DNA of 64,000 bases from an uncultured Bacteroidales bacterium (GTDB lineage: Bacteria; Bacteroidota; Bacteroidia; Bacteroidales; Paludibacteraceae): positions 1 to 64,000 of the forward strand of contig CAMUYI010000001.1 in the NCBI GenBank assembly GCA_947164985.1, given 5' to 3'. A program made the translations under genes and the position numbers. Below are positions 8,710 to 16,181 of the stretch, in pieces. The notes below the pieces were generated by a model that saw only the letters and a program-made list of their open reading frames with translations, had not been told where the DNA came from and did no database searches. Position 1 is the stretch's first letter; the number at the start of each line of letters is the position of its first letter.

Positions 8710-9743
8710 AGTTGAATACTTTTTGCTAAATTAAACGTCATCTCTGCTATCTCTTCGTTCTGGGTATTTTGACCGTTGATGGCATCGAAGAACCGCACTA
8801 AGCCCATCTTTCCGCCACCGGTAGCGAGGATGCAGACGATGCATATGTTCTGCACGCCGACGGCCGACGAGATGATATCGAGGTCCGTGTTGCCCAACTG
8901 GTGTCGCGCCAGACGATACGCATCTTCGGAGTACTGCTTCACCAAGCGCTGCACATCGCCCAAGGTCTTGCAACCGAAGGCCACGAACACACGTAAGTAC
9001 CGAATGAGCGGTACTTCCTGTATCTCCGCCTGATTGATTGCTGCGATACGCTTGTTGAGCGAATCGAACGGCCGCGCCTGCAGGTAACTGTTGAACGTAT
9101 CGCCGTCCAGCAGTACGTCGTCCAACTTACCGTTCTGCACCAACTGTTGCACGCGCCGACGGTAGTCCGTGATCTCCGAACGGATACGACTGAACTCATC
9201 GTCCGCCATCTCCAGGATCCCGGCCAAGCGGTTGATGCGCCTGAGGTACTCACGCGGGATCTCCACGCCGGTCTTGTAACCGATATCATGGTTGATCGAC
9301 GCCCAGGCGTGCTGCAACGTCGTACGCAGTTGCAACTCAAAACGGAAGGGGAACTCCGGCATGCGGCAGATATAATGGAGCGAGTTGTAACCGAAACTAT
9401 CCAGTTGGTGTAGCATACGCTTATCGACCGAGTTGTCCCAGTCGATCTCGAACAGCTGCTCCACCATCGCCGCGATGCGGTCCACATCATCGGTGTAGAA
9501 CGTGATGATACGCCCACCAAAGATGTCGGTAATATCGCTCAAGGTAGCGTATTTGTTGCCCTTGAGTTCAAGTTTGCCTTTGAGCGACTCTTCGGTCTTG
9601 ATGCGCGCATCGACGGCCGTCACGAGGATGCCGTTCTTGGCCAGCGTCTCACGCAGTAACGCCGGTATCTCTACCAGCATGCGCTCCAGTATCGGTTTCG
9701 CTTCCCGGTACTCCTCCAGGATCATCTCGCAATGCAGATCCAT
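8706..9743 (-). CDS. RelA/SpoT-domain nucleotide pyrophosphokinase
   Basis: A 345-residue protein. Residues 30-180 carry the ppGpp-synthetase fold: RIKTEESLKGKLELKG, the DIFGGRIITFY strand/helix (G-loop region) and the hallmark ELQLRTTLQHAWASINHDIGY. There is no HD domain, TGS or ACT domain. After the synthetase come an alpha-helical segment (about 180-250) and a C-terminal part ending in a hydrophobic stretch around ICIVCILATGGG, so it is longer than the usual small alarmone synthetases. Likely reaction: pyrophosphate transfer from ATP to GDP/GTP or another nucleotide. It sits between the STAS gene and the kinase-like gene in one operon. Confidence 0.88.
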   Translation of the reverse strand: MDLHCEMILEEYREAKPILERMLVEIPALLRETLAKNGILVTAVDARIKTEESLKGKLELKGNKYATLSDITDIFGGRIITFYTDDVDRIAAMVEQLFEIDWDNSVDKRMLHQLDSFGYNSLHYICRMPEFPFRFELQLRTTLQHAWASINHDIGYKTGVEIPREYLRRINRLAGILEMADDEFSRIRSEITDYRRRVQQLVQNGKLDDVLLDGDTFNSYLQARPFDSLNKRIAAINQAEIQEVPLIRYLRVFVAFGCKTLGDVQRLVKQYSEDAYRLARHQLGNTDLDIISSAVGVQNICIVCILATGGGKMGLVRFFDAINGQNTQNEEIAEMTFNLAKSIQL

Positions 9744-9745
9744 AA

Positions 9746-9786
9746 AGCCATTTACGATTTAGTCATTTACGATTTACCATTTACTC
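9746..9786 (-). repeat. 7-nt repeat spacer between STAS and RelA/SpoT genes
   Basis: ATTTACG/ATTTAGT/ATTTACC units with period 7 fill the gap and overlap the last codons of the STAS gene. Confidence 0.7.
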
Positions 9787-10083
9787 AATGACGAACAGGC
9801 TGATGAAGCCGGTCATCATGAATACTTGGCGGATGTCGGCGTTGATATTACGCACGATCACCTTACTGCCGTGAGGGGTGGCTTCCTTACGAATCGAAAG
9901 GAAGATACGCAAACCACTCGAAGAGATGTACTCCAATTCGGTGCAGTCGAGAACGATCTCTTTGTGCTCCGCCTCCAACAGCGGTTTAACATCCTCCGCG
10001 GTCTGCACAGCCGCAGCCGTGTCCAAACGACCCGAGAACTTGGCAATCACTTGGTTGCCGTTTTCTACAATTTCTGTTTTCAT
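9781..10083 (-). CDS. STAS-domain anti-sigma factor antagonist-like protein
   Basis: A 100-residue single STAS domain (SpoIIAA/RsbV type). The conserved strand-loop IVLDCTELEYISSSGLRIFLSIRKE near residues 45-70 has the serines where partner-switch antagonists are phosphorylated. ATG 10083 (MKTEIVENG) is preferred over a GTG four codons upstream. It lies 27 nt after the gene for a protein carrying both an RsbW-like kinase domain and a SpoIIE phosphatase domain, which are the kinase and phosphatase expected to act on it. In known systems the unphosphorylated form binds the kinase or another target; the target here is not visible. Confidence 0.9.
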   Translation of the reverse strand: MKTEIVENGNQVIAKFSGRLDTAAAVQTAEDVKPLLEAEHKEIVLDCTELEYISSSGLRIFLSIRKEATPHGSKVIVRNINADIRQVFMMTGFISLFVIE

Positions 10084-10109
10084 ATATATTACCAATTACA
10101 AATGACAAA

Positions 10110-12116
10110 TTACAAATTCTTGACTAAAGTCAATACGTTCTTATCTTCTGCGCGTTCGTAGATGACTTCGTCCATGATCTGCTTGACCAGATGGATACCT
10201 AAGCCGCCTATCGGACGCTCTTCGGCACTGAGGGTCGTATCGACCTCTTCTTTCTTCGTCGGATCAAAGGGCACACCGCTGTCGGTGATCGTAAACGTCA
10301 TCGGCGGGGTGAACTCGACATACACCTGACCGCTGCCTCCCGGATAAGCGTATAGCATCACGTTCGTCACCGCTTCCTCCAGCGCCAGGTTCATCGGCAT
10401 ATTCAGTTCGTCGGGGATGCCTAAGCCTTCCAACCACTCGGCGAGCGTTGGTATCTGCTGGATATCATTGCGCATCAGCAGAGCCGGCGTCTGGTACCTA
10501 ATCGCCATCATCGTCAGGTCATCGCTCTGTTCAGCACCGCCACGGAAGGCCTCCACGCACGCACGCATGTGCTCCACTAACTTACGCGGACTCATATCGT
10601 TCAACTCCGCCATCATTCGCTCTTCGCCGAACAACGCATGCGCCATGTTCTCCGCCTCGGTCAGACCGTCCGTATAGAGGAAGAGCCGATCGTTGTAGTG
10701 CATCTGCATCTGCTGGGCTTGGAACTCAAAATCAGGTTCGATGCCTAACGGCAGGTTCGGCACTACCGGTATCATCTGCCATTTGCCGTTCGCCATCAGC
10801 ACCGGGGCATTGTGGCCGGCGTTGCAGTAGTGGAGTTCACCGGTCTTGCAGTCCAGCACACCGAGGAAGAGGGTGAGGAACATGTTCTGTGCGTTCTGAT
10901 CCGCTAAAGCGCGGTTCATCTTATGCATAATTAGCTCCGGCTGCTCCTCGTGCGCCGAAGTGCTGCGGAAAAGCGATCGAGTCATCGCCATCACCAGCGC
11001 CGCCGGTACGCCCTTACCGCTCACGTCGCCGATGCAGAAGAACAACTTATCGTGCCGCACATAGAAATCATACAAGTCACCGCCTATCTCCTTCGCCGGT
11101 TCTACCATGCCGTGAATATTCAGGTCCAGGCGGTCCATGAAAGGCGGGAAGACCTTCGGAAGCATCGCGTTCTGGATCGTATTGGCAATCTGCAGCTCAT
11201 CCTCCATGCGTTGGTTCTTCGCCGTGGTCTCCAAGAGGCGTTTGTTATTGCGACCGGCGTGCCAAACGATGAAGATCAGCAAAGCCAGACCAAGCAGCAT
11301 TAGGATTCCGACGATGCGGCCGATGCGGTTCAGGTCCTTGAACAATTCATCCTCGGGAATGATAATCTCGATATGCCATCCAGTCGCATCGATCTCTTCG
11401 TGGAACAGGTTATACTTGCCACCACCGGTCGTGTCGATGAGCGAAACGATATCCATCCCTTTGCTCGAACGAATCGAATAGGAACTATTCGGATAGACCT
11501 GCAGGTTCTCCGAAAGCGCCTCCAAGTAGTCCAAAGAAAGATCCACACACACAACCGCAACCACCTGGCCCTGCGCATCATGAACCGGATAGGAGCAACT
11601 CACCACCATCGTCTGCGAACCCGAGTCATCGTAATACGGCTCACACCACCAACAACTATCGTGTACAAAACCGCATTGGTACCATTCCAACTCGGTATAG
11701 TCATGGTCCGCGCTACCGATATTTCGGGTAAAAATACTGTCGGCAGAGAACTTACTGCTGCAGATCTCGTAGAACGGCTGACCGGGAAAATAATCCGGCA
11801 CAAAAGCGACCGCGAGACTCGTGTTCTCCCGCATCGCACTCACCGCCAAATGGGTGTCTTCATAGATCATCTGCGGCTGGTTCAGGTGCTTCTGAACCAT
11901 CAGCGCCAACGATTTGGCAACCGTCTCCGCCTCGATGGTGTGCAACTGTATCTCCAACTCTGCCTTACGCAATTCCGTCTGCGCACGACGCTTGGCTTCA
12001 TCGCGGATAGCCGCACGACTCGTGAAGTACATCGTACACGAAATGGCCTCCAGCACCGCCGCTGCCACCAATATCACCCATACTCCGGATCTCAATTTCT
12101 TTTCTTTCGTTTTCAT
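10110..12116 (-). CDS. Membrane sensor with Cache, SpoIIE phosphatase and RsbW-like ATPase domains
   Basis: A 668-residue protein whose layout joins three activities. A TM helix (about 10-30), an extracytoplasmic dCache-like sensor (about 35-265, with WWCEPYYDDSGSQTMVVSCS) and a second TM (about 272-293) precede a short coil. A PP2C/SpoIIE phosphatase follows (about 320-525; GGDLYDF, FFCIGDVSGKGVPAALVMA, DDLTMMAI), then a HATPase_c kinase domain (about 545-668; N box EEAVTNVMLYAY, G1 DSGVPFDP, G2 GGLGIHLV). Phosphatase and kinase fused in one chain could set the phosphorylation of the STAS protein next door in response to an external ligand. ATG 12116 was chosen because the promoter at 12138-12168 makes the longer frame (to 12191) impossible. 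Confidence 0.92.
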   Translation of the reverse strand: MKTKEKKLRSGVWVILVAAAVLEAISCTMYFTSRAAIRDEAKRRAQTELRKAELEIQLHTIEAETVAKSLALMVQKHLNQPQMIYEDTHLAVSAMRENTSLAVAFVPDYFPGQPFYEICSSKFSADSIFTRNIGSADHDYTELEWYQCGFVHDSCWWCEPYYDDSGSQTMVVSCSYPVHDAQGQVVAVVCVDLSLDYLEALSENLQVYPNSSYSIRSSKGMDIVSLIDTTGGGKYNLFHEEIDATGWHIEIIIPEDELFKDLNRIGRIVGILMLLGLALLIFIVWHAGRNNKRLLETTAKNQRMEDELQIANTIQNAMLPKVFPPFMDRLDLNIHGMVEPAKEIGGDLYDFYVRHDKLFFCIGDVSGKGVPAALVMAMTRSLFRSTSAHEEQPELIMHKMNRALADQNAQNMFLTLFLGVLDCKTGELHYCNAGHNAPVLMANGKWQMIPVVPNLPLGIEPDFEFQAQQMQMHYNDRLFLYTDGLTEAENMAHALFGEERMMAELNDMSPRKLVEHMRACVEAFRGGAEQSDDLTMMAIRYQTPALLMRNDIQQIPTLAEWLEGLGIPDELNMPMNLALEEAVTNVMLYAYPGGSGQVYVEFTPPMTFTITDSGVPFDPTKKEEVDTTLSAEERPIGGLGIHLVKQIMDEVIYERAEDKNVLTLVKNL

Positions 12117-12137
12117 CGTTCCAAACCTTTGCGGCTG

Positions 12138-12168
12138 CAAAGGTACAAAAAAAATTGCATATATGCAA
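12138..12168 (-). promoter_or_regulatory. Promoter of the signalling operon
   Basis: On the minus strand: TTGCATATATGCAA (12155-12168), an 11-nt spacer between the 12-nt box and the -7, and TACCTTTG (12138-12145). Transcription should begin near 12131, about 15 nt before ATG 12116. The -33 box forms the outer edge of the 157-bp palindrome upstream. Confidence 0.85.
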
Positions 12169-12315
12169 GTGTTCGGGTGATTTTTCGCCAATAAAATGAA
12201 ATTTTATGTTTTGAGAATGGATATATAACGGCTATGCTGGCATAAGACGATATATAAACAGACTCAAAACGAAAGCCCTTCGGGCTGGCGAAAAATCACC
12301 CGCCTTTGCATATAT
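12159..12315. repeat. Imperfect 157-bp palindrome
   Basis: Four nested inverted repeats share one centre near 12238: a perfect 17-bp arm pair (12174-12190 with 12286-12302), GTTTTGAG/CTCAAAAC (12208-12215 with 12263-12270), ATATATA (12221-12227 with 12250-12256), and TATGC/GCATA at the centre (12233-12244). ATATGCAA/TTGCATAT extends it outward, including the -33 box of the signalling operon. Confidence 0.85.
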
Positions 12316-12701
12316 CCCGCAGGACACGAACGTACCTTCGAAGTGGGACGGCGCAGCCGTGTCGGTGTCCTCGAAGATACGACAAATATTTGTTTAAAAT
12401 CACCATCGCTTGCTAGGGAGGCTCGGGCATAGGCAGATTAGCCCTTCGCCGTCATATCTCCACGATATGACATTCTCGGCTTGCGGAGCGTCCCTCGTCT
12501 TTGTAATCCGCCCCATTAGCATCGCCTCATTACAAACGCCGAGGGCCTGCCCGCTCTGCAACCCCCGCGCTGGATGTGCCATCGGTATGTACTCTCCGCA
12601 TGGCAACCCACCTTCGTTAGTTTCCAGAGATTCTATCCTGGACGCAAAAAGAAAGGCGGCGACATCTCTGCCACCGCCCGATTGTATAGCTTATAGTTAG
12701 A
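12169..12701. other. Non-coding region with palindromes and hairpins
   Basis: About 530 bp without a credible gene. After the palindrome there are: AGCCC/GGGCT (12274-12286); a long-range AGGACAC/GTGTCCT pair enclosing ACGGC/GCCGT; a perfect GTCATATC/GATATGAC hairpin (12451-12471); and a compound stem (about 12486-12556) stacking GAGCG, CCCTCG and TTTGTAAT with their complements. It ends with copy A of a dispersed motif (12606-12650). Short open frames here lack promoters and codon bias. Confidence 0.7.
12606..12650 (+). repeat. Dispersed intergenic motif, copy A
   Basis: Begins ACCCACCTTCGTTAGTTTCC and continues AGAGATTCTATCCTGGACGC. Related copies are at 33476-33520, 35931-35975 and (partial) 36080-36103. 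It contains a TCCAG/CTGGA stem. Confidence 0.75.
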
Positions 12702-13094
12702 CTACTTTGCTTTCTTAAATATCCATTTATATGGTGTAGTACCCGAGCTGGTTCTGACACTAGATAAGAGAATGAGCATTTGAGACGTAAGTTTATCTAC
12801 ATACAAATAGTCAGTGTAGAGAATTTCACCATCCTTATTGGTCGCTATCATTTCTACCACAATATCTTTCCCTTCATATGACCATTTTGAGTAATACACT
12901 TCGTTAATAAATATTTGATGATCTTTTGTAAACTCCCATATTGCGGGGCTTTTCCATATAACTTCATCACCAGACTCGTCTTGTACGGATTGTAATTCCC
13001 ATCTTCCTATAAGATTAGTCTCTTTCTCTTTTTCGCAAGAACTTAGACTGATAAGTGCAAAAATACATAAAACGATGTATAAGATTCTTTTCAT
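12702..13094 (-). CDS. Small lipocalin-like lipoprotein
   Basis: A 130-residue predicted lipoprotein: signal MKRILYIVLCIFALISLSSC with the lipidated Cys20, then a small beta-rich domain opening NLIGRWELQSVQDESGDEV. The IGRW start and following strands resemble lipocalin-like (GxW) domains common in Bacteroidales lipoproteins. It is distinctly AT-rich compared with the genes before and after the island. It is the last of three lipoprotein genes in the same direction, 63 nt after the previous one. Ligand and function unknown. Confidence 0.75.
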   Translation of the reverse strand: MKRILYIVLCIFALISLSSCEKEKETNLIGRWELQSVQDESGDEVIWKSPAIWEFTKDHQIFINEVYYSKWSYEGKDIVVEMIATNKDGEILYTDYLYVDKLTSQMLILLSSVRTSSGTTPYKWIFKKAK

Positions 13095-13157
13095 TTCTAA
13101 CTTTGGCGGTTATATACCATCGCCTCTTCGGTTTTTATTATTAAATGAAAGTTTTTA

Positions 13158-14033
13158 CTATTGTACTAATCTGACAGAGACTCCCTCAAATCTATATGCG
13201 CCAAGTTGCGGATATAGGTGACCTGCTTCAAAATGGAGCGCATAGGCGTTATCTCCCTTCGGTTTAGACGACCAATAGGTACCTGTAGAACCACCGCCAT
13301 ATCTGTCATATTCTACACCGAATCGATAATGAGCGGCTGGTAAAAATACAGCACCGGCAGCTTCCATTTTATACCATTCATCTAAAGAATATAAATTGAG
13401 ATCAAAGTTATCTCCTACAGTTTTGGTTTGCCAGGTATTACCATCCCAATAGGCAGTAACGGAAGGAATATAAGAATTAACATCCCATGCAAGGGGAGTC
13501 GGCTTAAAATACAAGCCTTCAGGTGTTGACCAAGTGTCAGGAAGAACGATTAGCCCTTCGATACCATTAATAGTTCCAAAACCAAATAACTCCTTCGCAT
13601 TTCCCCTTTCATGGAATAAGTACCCCCACTCTTCATTAGTGAGAGTGCGCCAAACATTGGCTGCATGACCTCCATTACTGATCTTGTTAGTTCCCCAGTT
13701 TATAAAATATGTATAATCGTTTTTGTCAATACTTACATTTGTTGGATTATTGCCTGTTCCCCATCCAAATAAATCTATCCATCCTACATAACTGCTGCTG
13801 ATATATGTATTATCTTCGCCGATCATATCATACTGATGTTCTGCGAAGCGCCACGTGTTTGTACTTGCTTGGTATTGTAAGTTCCCTTGAGAGAATTGTA
13901 CCTGAATAGAAGCACTTACAGAAAATTTTCCCTGCAAAGCTCCATTTTTAGCATTTGGATTAGAAGGTGCATTTTTGTCTGTGCATGCAAGCATTCCTAA
14001 TGCTGTTAATGCGAAAATTATAAGTTTTTTCAT
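13158..14033 (-). CDS. Surface lipoprotein of the FISUMP-like repeat family
   Basis: A 291-residue lipoprotein with signal MKKLIIFALTALGMLAC (Cys17). I chose ATG 14033 because it gives this clean signal; an ATG ten codons upstream overlaps the previous gene. The body contains the string FSQGNLQYQASTNTWRFAEH and closes with YWSSKPKGDNAYALHFEA and GVSVRLVQ. These are hallmarks of Fibrobacter/Bacteroidales surface proteins of the major-paralogous-domain (FISUMP, DUF1566-like) kind. They are usually cell-surface proteins of unknown role. AT-rich like its neighbours. Confidence 0.75.
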   Translation of the reverse strand: MKKLIIFALTALGMLACTDKNAPSNPNAKNGALQGKFSVSASIQVQFSQGNLQYQASTNTWRFAEHQYDMIGEDNTYISSSYVGWIDLFGWGTGNNPTNVSIDKNDYTYFINWGTNKISNGGHAANVWRTLTNEEWGYLFHERGNAKELFGFGTINGIEGLIVLPDTWSTPEGLYFKPTPLAWDVNSYIPSVTAYWDGNTWQTKTVGDNFDLNLYSLDEWYKMEAAGAVFLPAAHYRFGVEYDRYGGGSTGTYWSSKPKGDNAYALHFEAGHLYPQLGAYRFEGVSVRLVQ

Positions 14034-14041
14034 GTGTTTGG

Positions 14042-14452
14042 TTATTTTTTTGCTGTTCCACAATAAGTAAAGGCCATACCATCGTTAAGGGTTAGTTTTT
14101 GCCCCAAGAACAAGCCTTCCATCCATATACCTGTTCCTTTCTTTATTACAACATCGCCTTCGGCTGAACATGTCCATTTTGTTGTATGAAAGGTTTGACC
14201 TCTTGTCGCTGTTTGTACGTGAATGTCGCATGTCCCATCCGAATAAAACCAACAGATTACTCTATCATCCAAAGTGGGCATAATATAGTCATCGACCATT
14301 AAAACAGAAGCTCCATTTATTGGTATTTCTGTTGGCGGATAATACAACCATTCTGTATTATTCAAAGATACAAGAAAATCATCGTTTGTTTTCTTGTCGC
14401 AACTTAACAACGTGGCAACAAGTAGTGTTAGTATAAAAATGTGGTATCTCAT
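14042..14452 (-). CDS. Small lipoprotein of unknown function
   Basis: A 136-residue predicted lipoprotein: MRYHIFILTLLVATLLSC with Cys18, then a beta-rich domain starting LNNTEWLYYPPTE and ending GMAFTYCGTAKK. The NTEW opening and strand pattern recall lipocalin-like lipoproteins, similar in size and style to the one at 12702. AT-rich. It precedes the FISUMP-like gene by 8 nt, so they are co-transcribed. Confidence 0.65.
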   Translation of the reverse strand: MRYHIFILTLLVATLLSCDKKTNDDFLVSLNNTEWLYYPPTEIPINGASVLMVDDYIMPTLDDRVICWFYSDGTCDIHVQTATRGQTFHTTKWTCSAEGDVVIKKGTGIWMEGLFLGQKLTLNDGMAFTYCGTAKK

Positions 14453-14498
14453 ATTTTTTTGATAATATAGTTATACAAAAAGTGCGAACTTTCCTTTG

Positions 14499-14651
14499 TT
14501 ATATTGGGTTATTCGGGCATCCACTCCCATAGGTTCCAATATATGCAGAAAGTCCACACTCATGGTGTGAACATTCGCTATATCTCGGAAACCTATTACA
14601 ATTTTGTGGATGATTGAATAACTCCTTAATAAAGCAAACGCTTTTATTCAA
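14499..14651 (-). CDS. Possible small Cys-rich peptide or gene remnant
   Basis: A 50-codon frame from TTG 14651 (preceded by AAGGA) to TAA 14499. The peptide has five cysteines, four in its C-terminal half (NCNRF, ECSHHEC, GSGCPNN). A second, overlapping frame on the same strand is also open for about 45 codons (HTMSVDFLHILEPMGVDARI), so a frameshifted remnant of an older gene is an alternative. It lies between DUF2442 and the lipoproteins, all on the minus strand. Weak support. Confidence 0.3.
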   Translation of the reverse strand: MNKSVCFIKELFNHPQNCNRFPRYSECSHHECGLSAYIGTYGSGCPNNPI

Positions 14652-14713
14652 TATGTCCTTGCTATTTTTCGTCGGCAAGCGACGACCGCATTTCCGCTCG
14701 CGGCAAAGCGAAG

Positions 14714-14968
14714 TTAGTCGGCAATTACACCTGCATATAACTGCTCAATCGGGAAAATCAAATCCCAGTTCTTTCCCCATACAATATTACCGTCCTCTAT
14801 GGCAAAACGACGGAAATAGCGAGGGTCAAGATACTTATTATACTGCGGATGAGGATGACGACGAATGAAGTCACCTATATCCACTCTGCGGGTCGTTTGA
14901 TCGCTAAAAAGCAAATCTACCGACAAGTTGCCCGCGTCCTTTGCTTCAGTAATATACAATCTGCTCAT
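14714..14968 (-). CDS. DUF2442-domain protein
   Basis: An 84-residue protein matching DUF2442 in length and pattern: strand LSVDLLFSDQTTRRVDIGDF, a helix with a conserved YLDPRYFRRFAIED, and the ending IVWGKNWDLIFPIEQLY. DUF2442 genes often pair with DUF4160 genes in toxin-antitoxin-like modules; I see no DUF4160 partner here. The gene has its own promoter at 15070-15100, leaving a leader of about 95 nt. Function unknown. Confidence 0.85.
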   Translation of the reverse strand: MSRLYITEAKDAGNLSVDLLFSDQTTRRVDIGDFIRRHPHPQYNKYLDPRYFRRFAIEDGNIVWGKNWDLIFPIEQLYAGVIAD

Positions 14969-15069
14969 AGTTATAATTTGGTTTTAATGGTTGTACTTTT
15001 AACCGCCTGTCTCAATACAAAGAACTTAATCCATTTGGTAATAATGTTTTTGCTTTACATTTTGCGGCG

Positions 15070-15100
15070 CAAAATTACTACTTTTTTTCGATATATGCAA
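15070..15100 (-). promoter_or_regulatory. Promoter of the DUF2442 gene
   Basis: On the minus strand: TTGCATATATCG (15089-15100) and TAATTTTG (15070-15077), with the 11-nt spacer. Confidence 0.8.
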
Positions 15101-15180
15101 GTTTTTATCAAAAAACTTCATTTTTCGCGTTTCAAAATTTGCATATTTTCTTTTTTCTTTCTACTTTCGACTAAAAAAAT

Positions 15181-15211
15181 TTGCATATATGCAATTTTTG
15201 TTGTAACTTTG
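15181..15211 (+). promoter_or_regulatory. Promoter placed against a start codon
   Basis: TTGCATATATGC (15181-15192) and TAACTTTG (15204-15211). Only 8 nt separate the -7 box from ATG 15220, so the transcript would have almost no leader. Confidence 0.85.
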
Positions 15212-15219
15212 CAGCCGAT

Positions 15220-15681
15220 ATGAGAAAATGGATAGGTATCTGCGGAGTAGTGGTGTTGCTGTTCGGGGCTTGCAACAGGCCTTCACGGGTGGAGGAGTAT
15301 CGCGCGGAAAAGCATCGCATGGACAGCGTGCGGCTCGAAGAACAGGTGCGGAGCATGGCGTATTACGAAGCACAGTTGGATAGCCTGATGCCTGTTGCCG
15401 ACAGTCTGATTGCGCTCTTTACCTATGAGCGGAACGAGAAATACCAAGACCACGGGTACTATGTAGCCAACGGTCGAAACGGTTTACGGATCCTTGTGCG
15501 GGATGACGGTAAAGAGATCTTGCTTTATCAGAACGGCAAACGGATTCCGCAGAGCGATGATGACAAAATGGATCGCGCTGAGCATTTGCAAGTGGTCATT
15601 CGTGACATCAAAGAACTGGAAAAACGAATCTTCAAGACCTCCTTGGAGATCAGTAAATATGAAAAACGTTTAACGAAATAA
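15220..15681 (+). CDS. Small lipoprotein with coiled-coil segments
   Basis: A 153-residue protein. ATG 15220 gives MRKWIGICGVVVLLFGACNR, a lipoprotein signal with lipidated Cys18; the longer frame upstream begins inside the promoter. Two helical, charged segments (about 25-60 and 118-150) flank a short beta region (NGLRILVRDDGKEILLYQNGKR). Not recognised. Five nt separate it from the SRPBCC gene, so the two probably share one transcript. Confidence 0.75.
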   Translation: MRKWIGICGVVVLLFGACNRPSRVEEYRAEKHRMDSVRLEEQVRSMAYYEAQLDSLMPVADSLIALFTYERNEKYQDHGYYVANGRNGLRILVRDDGKEILLYQNGKRIPQSDDDKMDRAEHLQVVIRDIKELEKRIFKTSLEISKYEKRLTK

Positions 15682-15685
15682 CACT

Positions 15686-16117
15686 ATGAGCGAAAGCAAA
15701 TACGAAAGTAAGATCATTTCGGCGGCCTGTTCGGCGGCACAGGTGTATCGCGTACTGAGTAACATGGATAACCTGAATCGCGTGAAGGATCTGATTCCGA
15801 AAGACAAGATTCAGGAGATGGATATAGAGCCTGACCGCGTACGACTCAAAGTGGACGGTTTGGCGCAGAAGATCACCATCGCCATCGTCGATCGCATTGA
15901 GAACGACACGATTAAGTTCGGCGCAGAAGGCATTCCTATGCAGGCGAATTTCTGGATTCAGATGAAAGAAGTGAGTCCGGTGGACACCCGCCTCAAATTA
16001 ACCGTCAAAGCGGACATTCCCTTTATGTTCAAGATGATGCTGGAGAAAAAACTGCAAACGGGTCTTGATCAGGCAGCCGAGATGCTCGCCCAATTCCCGT
16101 ACGCACAATGGAACTGA
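15686..16117 (+). CDS. SRPBCC (START/polyketide-cyclase-like) family protein
   Basis: A 143-residue protein of the SRPBCC fold, which forms a hydrophobic ligand cavity. The pattern is typical: ESKIISAACSAAQVYRVLSNMDNL (strand 1 and helix), a run of antiparallel strands, and a long C-terminal helix (MMLEKKLQTGLDQAAEMLAQF). Small soluble members in Bacteroidales have no known ligand. The next gene, psd, follows after a spacer of 7-nt repeats. Confidence 0.85.
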   Translation: MSESKYESKIISAACSAAQVYRVLSNMDNLNRVKDLIPKDKIQEMDIEPDRVRLKVDGLAQKITIAIVDRIENDTIKFGAEGIPMQANFWIQMKEVSPVDTRLKLTVKADIPFMFKMMLEKKLQTGLDQAAEMLAQFPYAQWN

Positions 16118-16181
16118 TACAATCGTAAATAAAAATAAATAGTCAATAAATCGTAAATCGTAAATCGTCCAATCGTCAATT
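16118..16181 (+). repeat. 7-nt repeat spacer before psd
   Basis: Imperfect ATCGTAA/ATCGTCA units run up to ATG 16182. Confidence 0.75.

Noticed and set aside
12400..12700. Two short open frames on opposite strands in the non-coding block
   Set aside because: Neither has a promoter or usable start context; the DNA is better explained by stems and motif A.
14499..14700. Toxin partner for DUF2442 (DUF4160)
   Set aside because: Neither open frame downstream of DUF2442 matches the DUF4160 pattern.
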